A stretch of 64,000 bases of DNA from DATATB01 sp036268995. Its GTDB lineage: Bacteria; Planctomycetota; Planctomycetia; Pirellulales; PNKZ01. Position numbers and translations under genes: made by a program. Of this stretch, positions 25,151 to 33,191 are shown one piece after another. The notes beneath the pieces were generated by a model. That model ran no database searches. It saw only the letters and a program-made list of their open reading frames with translations, and was not told the origin of the DNA. The stretch is from assembly GCA_036268995.1 (NCBI GenBank), contig DATATB010000068.1, positions 71,180 through 135,179 on the forward strand, given 5' to 3'. Each line of letters starts with the position of its first letter. Position 1 is the first letter of the stretch.

Positions 25151-25873
25151 CTAGCTGGGCAAGTCAACGTTGTGATAGATGTCCTGCACGTCATCGCAAT
25201 CGTTCAGCATATTGATGAACTTTTCGAACATGGCCAGGTCTTCCGGACCAATGGTTTTGCTGGTCTGCGGGAGGAAGGTGATCTCTTGGACTTCCAAGTC
25301 GATGGCAGGGAAGGCTTGCAACAAGGAAGTCTTGGCTTTGTAGAATTCGTCGGGAGGCGCAAAGATCGTAATGCGGCCAGCTTTGCATTCGATCTCATCG
25401 ACATTGACATCGGCATCCAACATCGCTTCCAGCACTTGCTCCTCGTTGTCCCCTTTGAAAGACAGAATCGCCAATCGGTCAAACGAAAGGGCGACGGAAC
25501 CCGTCGCTGCCAATTTGGAACCGGTCTTCGTGAAACAACTGCGAACCTCTGAAATCGTGCGCTGATTGTTGTCCGTCAGGCAATCGACGATCACCAAGGA
25601 GCCGCCAGGACCAAACCCTTCGTAGCGGGCCGATAAGAAGTCCTCGCCGCCAACGCCACGCGCTTTCTGAACGGCCTTTTCAATCACATGGGCAGGAACC
25701 TGGTCGCGTTTGGCTTTCTCAATCAAGCTTCGCAACGCCGGATTGGAATCGGGGTCCGCAACGCCGTTCTTCGCAGCGACATACAAGAGCCTGCCATACT
25801 TGGAATACAGTTTCGACTTCTGGGCAGCCGTCTTAAATATCGAGTTCTTGCGGTTTTCGAAATTTCTTCCCAT
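25151..25873 (-). CDS. YebC/PmpR family regulator or translation factor
   Basis: 240 aa, full length for the family. The start MGRNFENRKNSIFKTAAQKSKL and AAKNGVADPDSNPALRSLIE, followed by VPAHVIEKAVQKARG and YEGFGPGGSLVIVDCLTDN, match YebC/TACO1 proteins. These are described as transcriptional regulators and more recently as factors easing translation of proline runs. The opening resembles the YeeN-type branch. Base composition is clearly less G+C-rich than its neighbours, and codon third positions include many A/T, so transfer from another lineage is likely. It sits exactly between the decayed mnmE fragment and intact mnmE. No start ambiguity; the ATG at 25873 begins the conserved region. 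Confidence 0.93.
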   Translation of the reverse strand: MGRNFENRKNSIFKTAAQKSKLYSKYGRLLYVAAKNGVADPDSNPALRSLIEKAKRDQVPAHVIEKAVQKARGVGGEDFLSARYEGFGPGGSLVIVDCLTDNNQRTISEVRSCFTKTGSKLAATGSVALSFDRLAILSFKGDNEEQVLEAMLDADVNVDEIECKAGRITIFAPPDEFYKAKTSLLQAFPAIDLEVQEITFLPQTSKTIGPEDLAMFEKFINMLNDCDDVQDIYHNVDLPS

Positions 25874-26069
25874 AACGGTTCTCTTCTCGTTTTTCGTGGC
25901 GGACTGCCCGGAGTTTCCCAGCGGTAATGCGTCTCAAGATCTTGCAGCGATACTTGTCGCAGCAGGAAAGAAGCGATTGCGGCTCGAATTCACCGGCGGC
26001 GGTTTTCTTCCAAAAATACTGTACCGCGTAACGGTCGTTTTGTCCTGTACCGATGGTCTATTGCGAAAC

Positions 26070-27566
26070 CTATTTCCCGATGCAGAAGCGGCTGAAGATG
26101 CGGTCGAGCACGTCGTCGGTGTACACGGCGCCGACGACTTCGCCGAGCGCTTGCAGCGCGAGACGCAGCTCGGCGGCCACCAGCTCTTCGCCGGCGGCGG
26201 TGGACGCGAGCGTTTGGGCTTCGGCCAAAGCTTCGGCCGCGGCGGCCAGCGACGCCCGACTGCGGGCGGCCGTGCCGGCGACCACGCGGCACTCGGGCGA
26301 TTGCAGCTCGGCCAGCACGCCACGCAGCCGGCCGCGCAAGCAATCCAGGCCCGTGCCTTTCAGCGCGCTGATGCGCAGCGGCTCGTAAAAAGGGGACGGG
26401 AGTCGATTAATAAACGACTCCCGTCCCCTTTTTTCGGGAGGGCGAGGCTCCTGCCGAGCCGGGAGTCTCGATCCGTCGGGCGCGGCGGCCGGCTCGGCAG
26501 GAGCCTCGCCCTCCCAATTGAGGATCCGCTGCGGGTCGGCGGCGTCAGCCTTTGTCCAGACGACGAGACGTGTGGCAGCCGGCGGCACGGAGAGTCGCTC
26601 GCGCTCCCAATCGGTTAAGGGACGCGTAACGTCGAGGCAGAAGATTTGGATGTCGGCCTGACCGAGTTGCCGGGCGGCGGCGTGGCCCGCGGCGGCGGAG
26701 ATTTCGTCGCCGGTTGACGGGTCATGGCCGGCCGTGTCGATCAGGTCGCAGCGCAGGCCGGCGAGTTCGAGCGGCGCGACGAGATAGTCGCGCGTGGTGC
26801 CGGCCAGCGGAGAGACCAGCGCGGCGTCGCGGCCGGCCAGGGCATTGAACAGCGTGCTCTTGCCGACGTTGGGCGCGCCGACGAGCACGACCCGCGCGGT
26901 TTCGCCGACATGCGCGCGGCCGGTCATCCGCTGGACGAGCGCAGCCACTTGCCCGGCGGCCTGGGTGAGTTCGGTCATCAAGGCCTCGGGCGTGATGAAT
27001 TGAACGCCTTCGTCGGCAAAGTCGAGGCCGGCCTCGAGGTGCGCGAGCAGATCGAGCAACTGGCCGCGCAGGGCGTGCAGCGGGCCGGCCAGGCCTCCGG
27101 CGAGTTGTTCCAGGGCATCGGCCAGTTGGCGGCTGTCGGCGGCATCGATCACGCCGAGCACGGCTTCGGCCTGCGTGAGATCGAGCCGCCCGGCCAGAAA
27201 TGCCCGCAACGTGAACTCGCCGGGACGTGCCGGCCGCGCGCCACACGCGGCGAGTGTCGTCAGCACCGCTTCGAGCAAAGGCGGCGAGCCGAGCGTCTGG
27301 ACTTCGGCCACCGGCTGCCGCGTGTAACTGCGAGTGCCCGGCCAGAGATACACGTCGCAGGGCAGCCGGGCGCCGCTGCCGGCCAGCGTCAGAAAGCCAG
27401 GAAACACGGTCGGCCGGGCGACCGCGGCCCAGCCCTGCGGATCGGCTGGCTGGAAACAACGATCGAGACAGGCGCGGACGCCCGGCCCGCTCAAACGCAC
27501 GATCCCGCGCGCCGCACCGCCCGCGGCCGAAGCCACCGCGGCGATCGTTTCATCGCAGGAGAACAT
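26070..27566 (-). CDS. mnmE: tRNA modification GTPase MnmE, with in-frame repeat insertion
   Basis: 498 aa from the ATG at 27566. MnmE with MnmG installs the carboxymethylaminomethyl group at U34 of certain tRNAs. The N-terminal formyl-THF domain starts at DETIAAVASAAGGAARGIVRLSG. The G domain has G1 GAPNVGKST, G2 GTTRD, G3 DTAGHD, G4 TKAD and G5 SALKG. The C-terminal CIGK carries the conserved Cys. Between G4 and G5, residues ~351-394 (EGEAPAEP ... KRGRESFINRLPSPF) are encoded by two palindromic elements; without them the length is about 454, as in E. coli. An imperfect repeat abuts the start codon, and no Shine-Dalgarno is visible. Function could be retained if the insert forms a surface loop. 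Confidence 0.93.
   Translation of the reverse strand: MFSCDETIAAVASAAGGAARGIVRLSGPGVRACLDRCFQPADPQGWAAVARPTVFPGFLTLAGSGARLPCDVYLWPGTRSYTRQPVAEVQTLGSPPLLEAVLTTLAACGARPARPGEFTLRAFLAGRLDLTQAEAVLGVIDAADSRQLADALEQLAGGLAGPLHALRGQLLDLLAHLEAGLDFADEGVQFITPEALMTELTQAAGQVAALVQRMTGRAHVGETARVVLVGAPNVGKSTLFNALAGRDAALVSPLAGTTRDYLVAPLELAGLRCDLIDTAGHDPSTGDEISAAAGHAAARQLGQADIQIFCLDVTRPLTDWERERLSVPPAATRLVVWTKADAADPQRILNWEGEAPAEPAAAPDGSRLPARQEPRPPEKRGRESFINRLPSPFYEPLRISALKGTGLDCLRGRLRGVLAELQSPECRVVAGTAARSRASLAAAAEALAEAQTLASTAAGEELVAAELRLALQALGEVVGAVYTDDVLDRIFSRFCIGK
26387..26433. repeat. A/G-tract palindrome inside mnmE
   Basis: Arms 26387-26405 and 26415-26433 are perfect reverse complements (19 bp) with a 9-base A/T loop. 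Architecture: A5-GGGG, a specific stem, A/T loop, then the complement ending CCCC-T5. The same architecture with another stem occurs at 34920-34963 and 35666-35712. Read through in frame as part of MnmE. Confidence 0.88.
26436..26515. repeat. GC-rich palindrome inside mnmE
   Basis: Arms 26436-26460 and 26491-26515 are perfect 25-bp reverse complements with a 30-base spacer. In the mnmE frame it encodes EGEAPAEP and the following Arg/Pro-rich residues. It directly adjoins the A/G-tract palindrome, two bases apart. Confidence 0.88.
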
Positions 27567-27570
27567 GGGG

Positions 27571-27669
27571 GAAATGATGAAGGATGAATGCGGAATGATG
27601 AATGGAATACAATCGGCAGCGTTAACGTAGCTTCTCATTCATCGTTCATCATTCCGACTTCATCATTTC
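27571..27669. repeat. Imperfect inverted repeat between yidC and mnmE
   Basis: An arm at 27571-27604 and a complementary arm at 27636-27669 share blocks such as GAAATGATGAAG and GGAATGATGAA, with a few indels. The right arm contains the yidC stop codon, and the left arm begins 5 bases from the mnmE start. A related TTCATCATTCCG motif recurs at about 30188-30200, beyond the other end of yidC. Confidence 0.7.
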
Positions 27670-29984
27670 TTCCCTCGTTGCCGCTTCTTCGCGGCCGCTT
27701 CCTTCGCGGCGCCGTTGCTGGTGGCGGTGACGGCGCGCGAGCGGACGTCGAGCGTGCCGCCGGCGGCGGGCGTGGTGCGGGGCAGGAGCTTGCGCTCGGC
27801 AATGCCCCACAGGCTGCTGGCGATGAAATAGATGCACAAGCCGCTGGGCACTTTGAAGAACATCAGGCTCACGAAGACCATCATGTACTGCATCATCTTC
27901 TGCTGCATGGCCGATTGTTCGTCGGTCGGCGGCGGCATGAACATCTTCTGTTGCCAAATGAACAGCCCGATCGTCACCAGCGGCAGCACGTTCAGATAGG
28001 GGCCCAGCCAGCCGTCGGGCGAGGCCAGCATGGCGGGCAGGTAACGCTCCCAATGCCAGAGCATGTCCGGCGCGCTCAAGTTCGAGCACCAGCGCACCGA
28101 CTGGCTGATCAGCGGCGCCTGCCGCAGCTCGACGTCGACGGCCAGCGAGCGATACAAGCCCATGAAGATCGGCAATTGCAAAAACGCCGGCAGGCAGCCG
28201 GCCATGGGATGGTAGTTGTGCTTGCGGAACAGCTCCTGCTGGGCTTTGCCGCGTTGTTCCAGATTGCCTTTGTACTTTTCGGCCAGCCGCTTGAGCTCGG
28301 GCTGCAGCTCCTGCATCTTTTGCGCGTTAAGCGCTTGCCGGCGGCTGATCGGAAACATGCACGAACGCACCAGCACGGTCAGCAGGATGATGGCGATGCC
28401 ATAGTTCGGAATCACGTGGTGGACCGCGTGCAAAACGGCCAGCATCGGCCGGGCTACCCACCAGAACATCCCGTATTCGACCAGGTTGCGCAGGCCGTAG
28501 GAGGCCAGCAGCTGCGGCTCCTTGGGGCCGGCGAAGATCTTGAACTGCTCTTGGTGCGAGGCGCCGGCCTTGAGCTTGACCGGCTTGCTCGTGATCCGGC
28601 AGGAAACGTCCGTGAGCTTTTTTTCCGCGGCCTTCTCGGGCACCGGGCCCACGAGCAGCGGCACTTCGCTGGCGAACGGATCGGCCGCTTCGTCTTTCCC
28701 TGTTCCCAGCGGCAGCATGACCGACGAGAAATATTGCGAGTCGACGCCGATGTACAACAGCGGCTCGCCGCTCCAGGGTATGAATTTCTTGTCGATAATC
28801 TTGCGGCAGCTCACCAGGTTGTAGTTGCGGCCCCCCTTAAAGCCCACGACCACGTCGCGCAAGCCGGCCGAGTCGAACCACTCGGGGCTGATTTTGTAGG
28901 CATACCACGAGCCTTCGGTCGGCAGGCCGGTCGGGCCGTCGAGCCGGTACGCCACGGTGTGCTCGTCCTGGCCACCATTACGCAGCTCGACGGTCATTTC
29001 CAGGTGGTAAGCCGGATACTCGGCATTCGCCGCCTCGTTGGCCGGAACCTGCGCCAAGCTGAAGTGCTTGACGACTTCCAGCTTCTCGTCGGGCAGCCGG
29101 TAGCTAAAGGCCAGCTCGTTGTCCTGCTTGCCGCGCTCGAGTTTCCAATTGCCCGTGCGCATGGTCAGGCCGGGCAGTTCGTCTTTGGCGTCCTTGCCGG
29201 CAGTCAGCTCCTGGTCGTCGAGCTTTTCGAGCGTCAGCAGATACGACAGCGGATCGTCTTTTTCTTGCCCGGGCCGTTTCTCCGGCTTGACGACGGCCAG
29301 CGGCCGCTTGCCGAGCACGGCGGTGAGCGTTTGCGGCTTGTCGTCGCGATTGATTCCGATTTCGATCTTTTGATCCACGCGGGTCTGCTTCATCGCCAGC
29401 AGCATGTCGACGGAATCGCGGATGGGTCTGCCGGCCAGCGACGTGATCACGTCACCCGCCTTGAGTCCGGCATCGCCGGCCGGAGTGCCGGGGCCAACGA
29501 CGCGCACCAGGCAGCCCGCGTGCTTGGGAGCGTTGTCTTCAGACAGATGCCCCAAGTAGCCGCTGAGATCTTCCCATTGCTCGACGTCGGTATAGCGCGG
29601 GCTGTTGAGCTCGATGCGCTCGACCGCGGCGCCGCGCGAGTTGAACGTGACCAGCATGCGGTAGGGACTGCCCGGATCGCCCGAGCCGAGCGTGGCCCAG
29701 ACTTGCGGAAGTTTTTCGGCCGGAGGGGCGAGGGCGGGCGGTTTGGCTGGCTGGCCCTTTTCGTCGGCCTTGGCGACGGCAGCTTTATCGGCAGCTTTAT
29801 CGGCCGCCTTGTCGCCGGGTTTCGCGGCCTGCTGTTTCGCGCCTGGCTTGTTCGCCGCTTGCTCTTTCGCGGGCGCCTTGGCCGCCGGTTGCGGCTTGGG
29901 CAAGAGCTTCGGCATCACCAGCATGTTGATGGCGAGGATCAGGACCGCGAGGATCCAGAAAATGATATGGCGTCGTTGGTCCAT
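27663..29984 (-). CDS. yidC: Membrane protein insertase YidC with embedded PDZ domain
   Basis: 773 aa, longer than E. coli YidC (548). One N-terminal membrane anchor (IIFWILAVLILAINMLVM) is followed by a Lys/Ala-rich linker to about residue 90. A periplasmic domain follows. Within it, residues ~150-230 read as a PDZ domain (VVGPGTPAGDAGLKAGDVIT, then LAGRPIRDSVDML). The Oxa1/YidC insertase core starts near residue 540. The conserved groove Arg is in LVRSCMFPISRRQALNAQKM, and the later helices include GCLPAFLQLPIFMGLYRSL and a MFFKVPSGLCIYF segment. The tail is basic (KKRQRGKK), which may contact ribosomes. It inserts inner-membrane proteins alone or with SecYEG. mnmE follows in the same direction, the classical yidC-mnmE neighbourhood. 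Confidence 0.95.
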   Translation of the reverse strand: MDQRRHIIFWILAVLILAINMLVMPKLLPKPQPAAKAPAKEQAANKPGAKQQAAKPGDKAADKAADKAAVAKADEKGQPAKPPALAPPAEKLPQVWATLGSGDPGSPYRMLVTFNSRGAAVERIELNSPRYTDVEQWEDLSGYLGHLSEDNAPKHAGCLVRVVGPGTPAGDAGLKAGDVITSLAGRPIRDSVDMLLAMKQTRVDQKIEIGINRDDKPQTLTAVLGKRPLAVVKPEKRPGQEKDDPLSYLLTLEKLDDQELTAGKDAKDELPGLTMRTGNWKLERGKQDNELAFSYRLPDEKLEVVKHFSLAQVPANEAANAEYPAYHLEMTVELRNGGQDEHTVAYRLDGPTGLPTEGSWYAYKISPEWFDSAGLRDVVVGFKGGRNYNLVSCRKIIDKKFIPWSGEPLLYIGVDSQYFSSVMLPLGTGKDEAADPFASEVPLLVGPVPEKAAEKKLTDVSCRITSKPVKLKAGASHQEQFKIFAGPKEPQLLASYGLRNLVEYGMFWWVARPMLAVLHAVHHVIPNYGIAIILLTVLVRSCMFPISRRQALNAQKMQELQPELKRLAEKYKGNLEQRGKAQQELFRKHNYHPMAGCLPAFLQLPIFMGLYRSLAVDVELRQAPLISQSVRWCSNLSAPDMLWHWERYLPAMLASPDGWLGPYLNVLPLVTIGLFIWQQKMFMPPPTDEQSAMQQKMMQYMMVFVSLMFFKVPSGLCIYFIASSLWGIAERKLLPRTTPAAGGTLDVRSRAVTATSNGAAKEAAAKKRQRGKK

Positions 29985-30033
29985 TAGCGGTTTTTATTCA
30001 ATCCTGACGAACAAACTTGTTGTAAAGGACCTT

Positions 30034-30128
30034 ATCCGTGTCATCCGTGAAATCCGTGGTCTTGTCCCTCGTCCGTAGCCGGCGCTGACGAGGAGGAAGC
30101 GACCACGGATCACACGGATGACACGGAT
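30034..30128. repeat. Long inverted repeat upstream of yidC
   Basis: Arms 30034-30061 and 30101-30128 are complementary over 28 bases with two mismatches. Each arm is itself built from short direct repeats of ATCCGTG/CACGGAT. It lies 50 bases upstream of the yidC start, between yidC and the metallophosphoesterase, and could fold in the yidC leader. Confidence 0.78.
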
Positions 30129-30223
30129 GTTTACGAGGAGGAATCTGCAAGCCGCTGCGACCATTCCGCGTCGTTTGCTTGCCCCTGATTCATCATTCCG
30201 CGTTCATCATGCCTCATTTCCGT

Positions 30224-30973
30224 CTAGCGTCCTTCGCGGAGCCGGTCGCCCAGAAAGTTGTCGAGATCGGGCGTGTCGTAGATCTTTTGGATCGTCTTTT
30301 CGAACGGATACTCCACCCGCCGGAAATTCACGACGTCGTCTTCCAGCACGACGTAGCAAGCCCGGGGATTGCCGTCGCGCGGTTGCCCGACCGACCCGAC
30401 GTTGACCAGCACCTTCATGTCGGCCAGGCGATATTGGTAATTCAGTTCGTCGGGCGAAAGAAAATTCAAGTTCTGCGTGAACACGCCGGGCACGTGCGTG
30501 TGCCCTTGAAAGCAAAAACGCTCGACCAGCGAGAAGATTTTTTCCATCTTGCGCTGGTTGTAAATGTCTTCGGGAAACACGTATTCGTTGAGCGGGTTGC
30601 GGGCCGAACCGTGAACGAACAAGAAGCCGTTCTCGCGGCGGTTGCGCGGCAGCTCGCCCAGAAAATTCCAGCGCCGCACGCGGTCGGCCGGCTCGCCCAC
30701 CGGGGCTTCGAGCTGTTCGCGGGTCCAGAAAATGGCCCGCTCGGCGCCGGCATTGAAGCCCTCGGGATCGAATAGCGCCCCCTGGTCGTGGTTGCCCAGG
30801 ATGCAGAGCTTGCACTGCATGACGCGGTCGATGCACTCGCGCGGGTTGGGGCCGTAGCCGATGACGTCGCCCAGGCAGTAGATTTCGGTGATATTCTGGG
30901 ACTGAATGTCGGCCAGCACCGCCTCGAGGGCCTCGAGGTTGCTGTGAATATCGCTAATAATGGCTCGCTTCAC
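30224..30973 (-). CDS. Calcineurin-like metallophosphoesterase
   Basis: 249 aa. All five metallophosphoesterase motifs are present in order: SDIHSN, GDVIGYGPNP, LGNHD, VHGS and GHTHVP, with a following NVGSVGQPRDGNP. These supply the two-metal site. Proteins of this size and pattern (YfcE/DUF2437-like) hydrolyse phosphodiesters or nucleotides; the natural substrate is unknown. No signal peptide, so cytoplasmic. The ATG at 30973 starts directly with the first strand (MKRAIISDIHSN). It is 239 bases upstream of yidC on the same strand. Confidence 0.93.
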   Translation of the reverse strand: MKRAIISDIHSNLEALEAVLADIQSQNITEIYCLGDVIGYGPNPRECIDRVMQCKLCILGNHDQGALFDPEGFNAGAERAIFWTREQLEAPVGEPADRVRRWNFLGELPRNRRENGFLFVHGSARNPLNEYVFPEDIYNQRKMEKIFSLVERFCFQGHTHVPGVFTQNLNFLSPDELNYQYRLADMKVLVNVGSVGQPRDGNPRACYVVLEDDVVNFRRVEYPFEKTIQKIYDTPDLDNFLGDRLREGR

Positions 30974-31335
30974 GCCGGGAATACCTGTTTGCTGGGTCGG
31001 CCGAAAACGGGGTCAGGGTGAGCGAGGATGCATGAAACGCACGCACGCAGCCAGCCCCAGCAATGCAGGTCGGGGCCAGAGCGGAAAAAATTGACCGAAA
31101 CTCAAACGGCAGTCTAAGTTAGCGTTAGAAAACGGTCAAGCGGCCCAACAGAATCGCGATCGGCCTGACGGAATGGCCATGGCTCGCTTTGAAGGCTTCT
31201 TGCGTGAATAAACAGGCAAATCCCGAAGCCGGGCGCCGCAGTCCATTTGGCAGCATATAACAGGTGGCGTCTCCTGCCGTTCCCGACCGTGATTGCGAAG
31301 CGACTCGTCGTGCCGCAGGTACATAGGGTGAGCGC
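30974..31335. other. Divergent intergenic region
   Basis: 362 bases between the metallophosphoesterase and the GH16 gene. A TTGACC box at 31091-31096 and a TATAAC box near 31255 could be promoter elements, but they are not correctly spaced with each other. No RNA or repeat recognised. Confidence 0.4.
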
Positions 31336-32334
31336 ATGAATATTCGGCTGTGGATAAATGGGTTAACGATTCTCGTGGTCTTTGCGCTTCCAGCGACTCG
31401 CGCCTGGAGCCAATCCCCTGACGGGCCGAAGCCACCGATCGCCAAGAAAGGGTCGCGGCTCGCCGAGGAACTTCGCCCATTCGACGTCAACGGCGACGGA
31501 AAACTCGACGCCGCCGAACGCAAAGCAGTGTTGGCCGCCAAGCGAGGCGGGAGCCGCAAAGCAGGTGCCGCGGGGGGCAGCATCGCGACCGGAAAACGGT
31601 CGCCCTTCGTGCCGAGAGAGTATGAATTAACCTGGAGCGACGAGTTCGACGGGGCCAAGCTCGACTCGACGAAATGGGCCATTCGCTACCCTGGAAAGCG
31701 AGACGGGGCCACTACTTCCGAAGCAGCCGTCTCGCTCGATGGCAAGGGCAATCTGCTGCTGACAACCAGCGTGCGCGACGGCGAGCTCACGACGGGGCAA
31801 ATCGGCACGCAAAAAAAGTTCGAGCAAAAGTTCGGTTACTTCGAGGCGCGACTCAAGTTCCAACGCCTGCAAGGGCACCACGGAGCGTTCTGGCTCCAAT
31901 CCGGCGACTTCGGAAAAACGGTCGACGACCCCGCCAAGTGCGGCGCTGAAATCGATATTTTCGAGTTCTTTGGTGCAGCCCGCGATGACGGCGGCGTAGC
32001 GTGCACCGTTTTCTGGAACAACAAGCCAGACCAGAAAAAATCCACCAAGCAGATCGACGTGTTAGGGCCGCTAGGCTCCAATTCTGCCATTGGCGGCTCA
32101 CGACCGGAAATCTCGGACGCCTTTCACCTCTACTCGCTGCTTTGGACCGAAGCCGGCTACCAGTTTTTCATTGACGGCATCGAAGTCTTTCGAACCGCGG
32201 AAGGGTTGTCGAAGCACGATGAGTATGTCGTGTTAAGTCTGAACTCCAGCTCCTGGGAGCGCAACCGTCTCGATCCGTCGCAGTTGCCGGACGTAATGGC
32301 CGTCGATTATGTGCGCGTCTATGGGAAGCGATGA
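31336..32334 (+). CDS. Secreted glycoside hydrolase family 16 with EF-hand-like linker
   Basis: 332 aa with a signal peptide (LWINGLTILVVFALPATRAWS). Residues ~45-65 contain a calcium-loop motif, FDVNGDGKLDAAER, as found in dockerin/EF-hand modules. The GH16 jelly-roll begins at YELTWSDEFDG and holds the catalytic signature GAEIDIFEFFG (E-x-D-x-x-E), which provides nucleophile and acid/base. The fold ends with VMAVDYVRVYGK. Family members cleave beta-1,3/1,4-glucans, agar, carrageenan or similar polymers; which one is not clear. The stop overlaps the start of tsaB by four bases (ATGA), an odd pairing of an exported glycosidase with a core tRNA enzyme. Confidence 0.92.
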   Translation: MNIRLWINGLTILVVFALPATRAWSQSPDGPKPPIAKKGSRLAEELRPFDVNGDGKLDAAERKAVLAAKRGGSRKAGAAGGSIATGKRSPFVPREYELTWSDEFDGAKLDSTKWAIRYPGKRDGATTSEAAVSLDGKGNLLLTTSVRDGELTTGQIGTQKKFEQKFGYFEARLKFQRLQGHHGAFWLQSGDFGKTVDDPAKCGAEIDIFEFFGAARDDGGVACTVFWNNKPDQKKSTKQIDVLGPLGSNSAIGGSRPEISDAFHLYSLLWTEAGYQFFIDGIEVFRTAEGLSKHDEYVVLSLNSSSWERNRLDPSQLPDVMAVDYVRVYGKR

Positions 32335-33071
32335 CCGCTGCAATTGACCGGTCGCCAATGGCCTTACGAATTCTAGCTTTGGAGACGAGCGGTCGCTCGG
32401 GCAGCGTGGCTGCCTTGGACGCTGCGCAGCCATTGGTACAAATCGAGCTGGAACCGACGCAGCGGAGCGCTCAGGCCCTCGCACCGGCCATCGCCCGCGT
32501 GCTGGCCGAGGCCGGCTGGCAGCCGCGGCAAGTCGAGCTGGTGGCCGTGACCGCCGGGCCGGGATCGTTCACCGGCTTACGCGTCGGCGTCACCACGGCC
32601 AAGACTTTTGCCTGGGCCACGGGCGCCGCGGTGCTGGGAATCGACACGCTCGAAGCCATCGCGCGGCAGGCTTTTGACGATGGGGCCAATGGGGTAGAAC
32701 CGCCAGTGGCCGTGGCGCTGGAAGCCGAGCGGGATGAGATTTTTGCGGCCGTTTATGGGCCATCCCCAGGCGAGGTGCTTCACGCGCCGGCGATCGTCGC
32801 GAGTCAGACATGGCTGGCCGGGCTCGAGCCGGGTTGGCGCGTCACCGGGCCGGCGCTCGCGCGATTGGGCGACCAGATTCCAGCGCACGTGCAGGCGGTC
32901 GCCAATTCGCTGTGGGCGCCAAAGGCATCGACCGTGGGGCAGTTGGCCGCTTGGCGATTCGAGCATGGCCAGCGAGATGACGTGTGGCAATTGGTGCCGC
33001 GCTATTTTCGCCGCAGCGCGGCCGAAGAAAAGTGGGAAGCGGCCCGCCGTCGATTAGAATCGACCCCGTAG
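32331..33071 (+). CDS. tsaB: tRNA threonylcarbamoyladenosine biosynthesis protein TsaB
   Basis: 246 aa from the ATG at 32331; a second start at 32358 (MALRILALETSGRSGSVAAL) fits the family N-terminus better and cannot be excluded. The ASKHA-like core is evident: ILALETSG, HSAQ-like QRSAQALAPAIARVL, and AVTAGPGSFTGLRVGVTTAKTFAWA, which is the most diagnostic stretch. TsaB is the non-catalytic scaffold that pairs with TsaD to make t6A37 in tRNAs decoding ANN codons. The C-terminal domain is variable, as usual. It overlaps the GH16 stop, so its translation is probably coupled. Confidence 0.93.
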   Translation: MTAAIDRSPMALRILALETSGRSGSVAALDAAQPLVQIELEPTQRSAQALAPAIARVLAEAGWQPRQVELVAVTAGPGSFTGLRVGVTTAKTFAWATGAAVLGIDTLEAIARQAFDDGANGVEPPVAVALEAERDEIFAAVYGPSPGEVLHAPAIVASQTWLAGLEPGWRVTGPALARLGDQIPAHVQAVANSLWAPKASTVGQLAAWRFEHGQRDDVWQLVPRYFRRSAAEEKWEAARRRLESTP

Positions 33072-33191
33072 GCCCGGCGAGCCGAGCCGGGCCTGCTTGC
33101 GACTGAGCATCGGCGAAGAGTGCCGCCGGAACTCGCGGCAAGTAGAATCGAGTGCCGCTCGGCTCGCGGCACCTACCTGGAGCAACTTGAT

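Noticed and set aside
24982..25194. 70-aa minus-strand open frame as a real small gene
   Set aside because: Its middle is the decayed mnmE copy, and its start lies inside the yebC 3' end.
26385..26516. mnmE called as a broken gene because of the palindromes
   Set aside because: The frame is continuous, all G motifs and the CIGK end are present, and the insert length is a multiple of three.
27588..29987. 799-aa plus-strand open frame opposite yidC
   Set aside because: It mirrors the YidC gene exactly. The His/Arg/Gln-rich composition is that of an antisense shadow in G+C-rich DNA, and YidC has clear family motifs.
31125..31682. 185-aa minus-strand open frame upstream of and across the GH16 start
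   Set aside because: Overlaps the GH16 signal peptide and domain start; Ser/Arg/Pro-rich with no motif.
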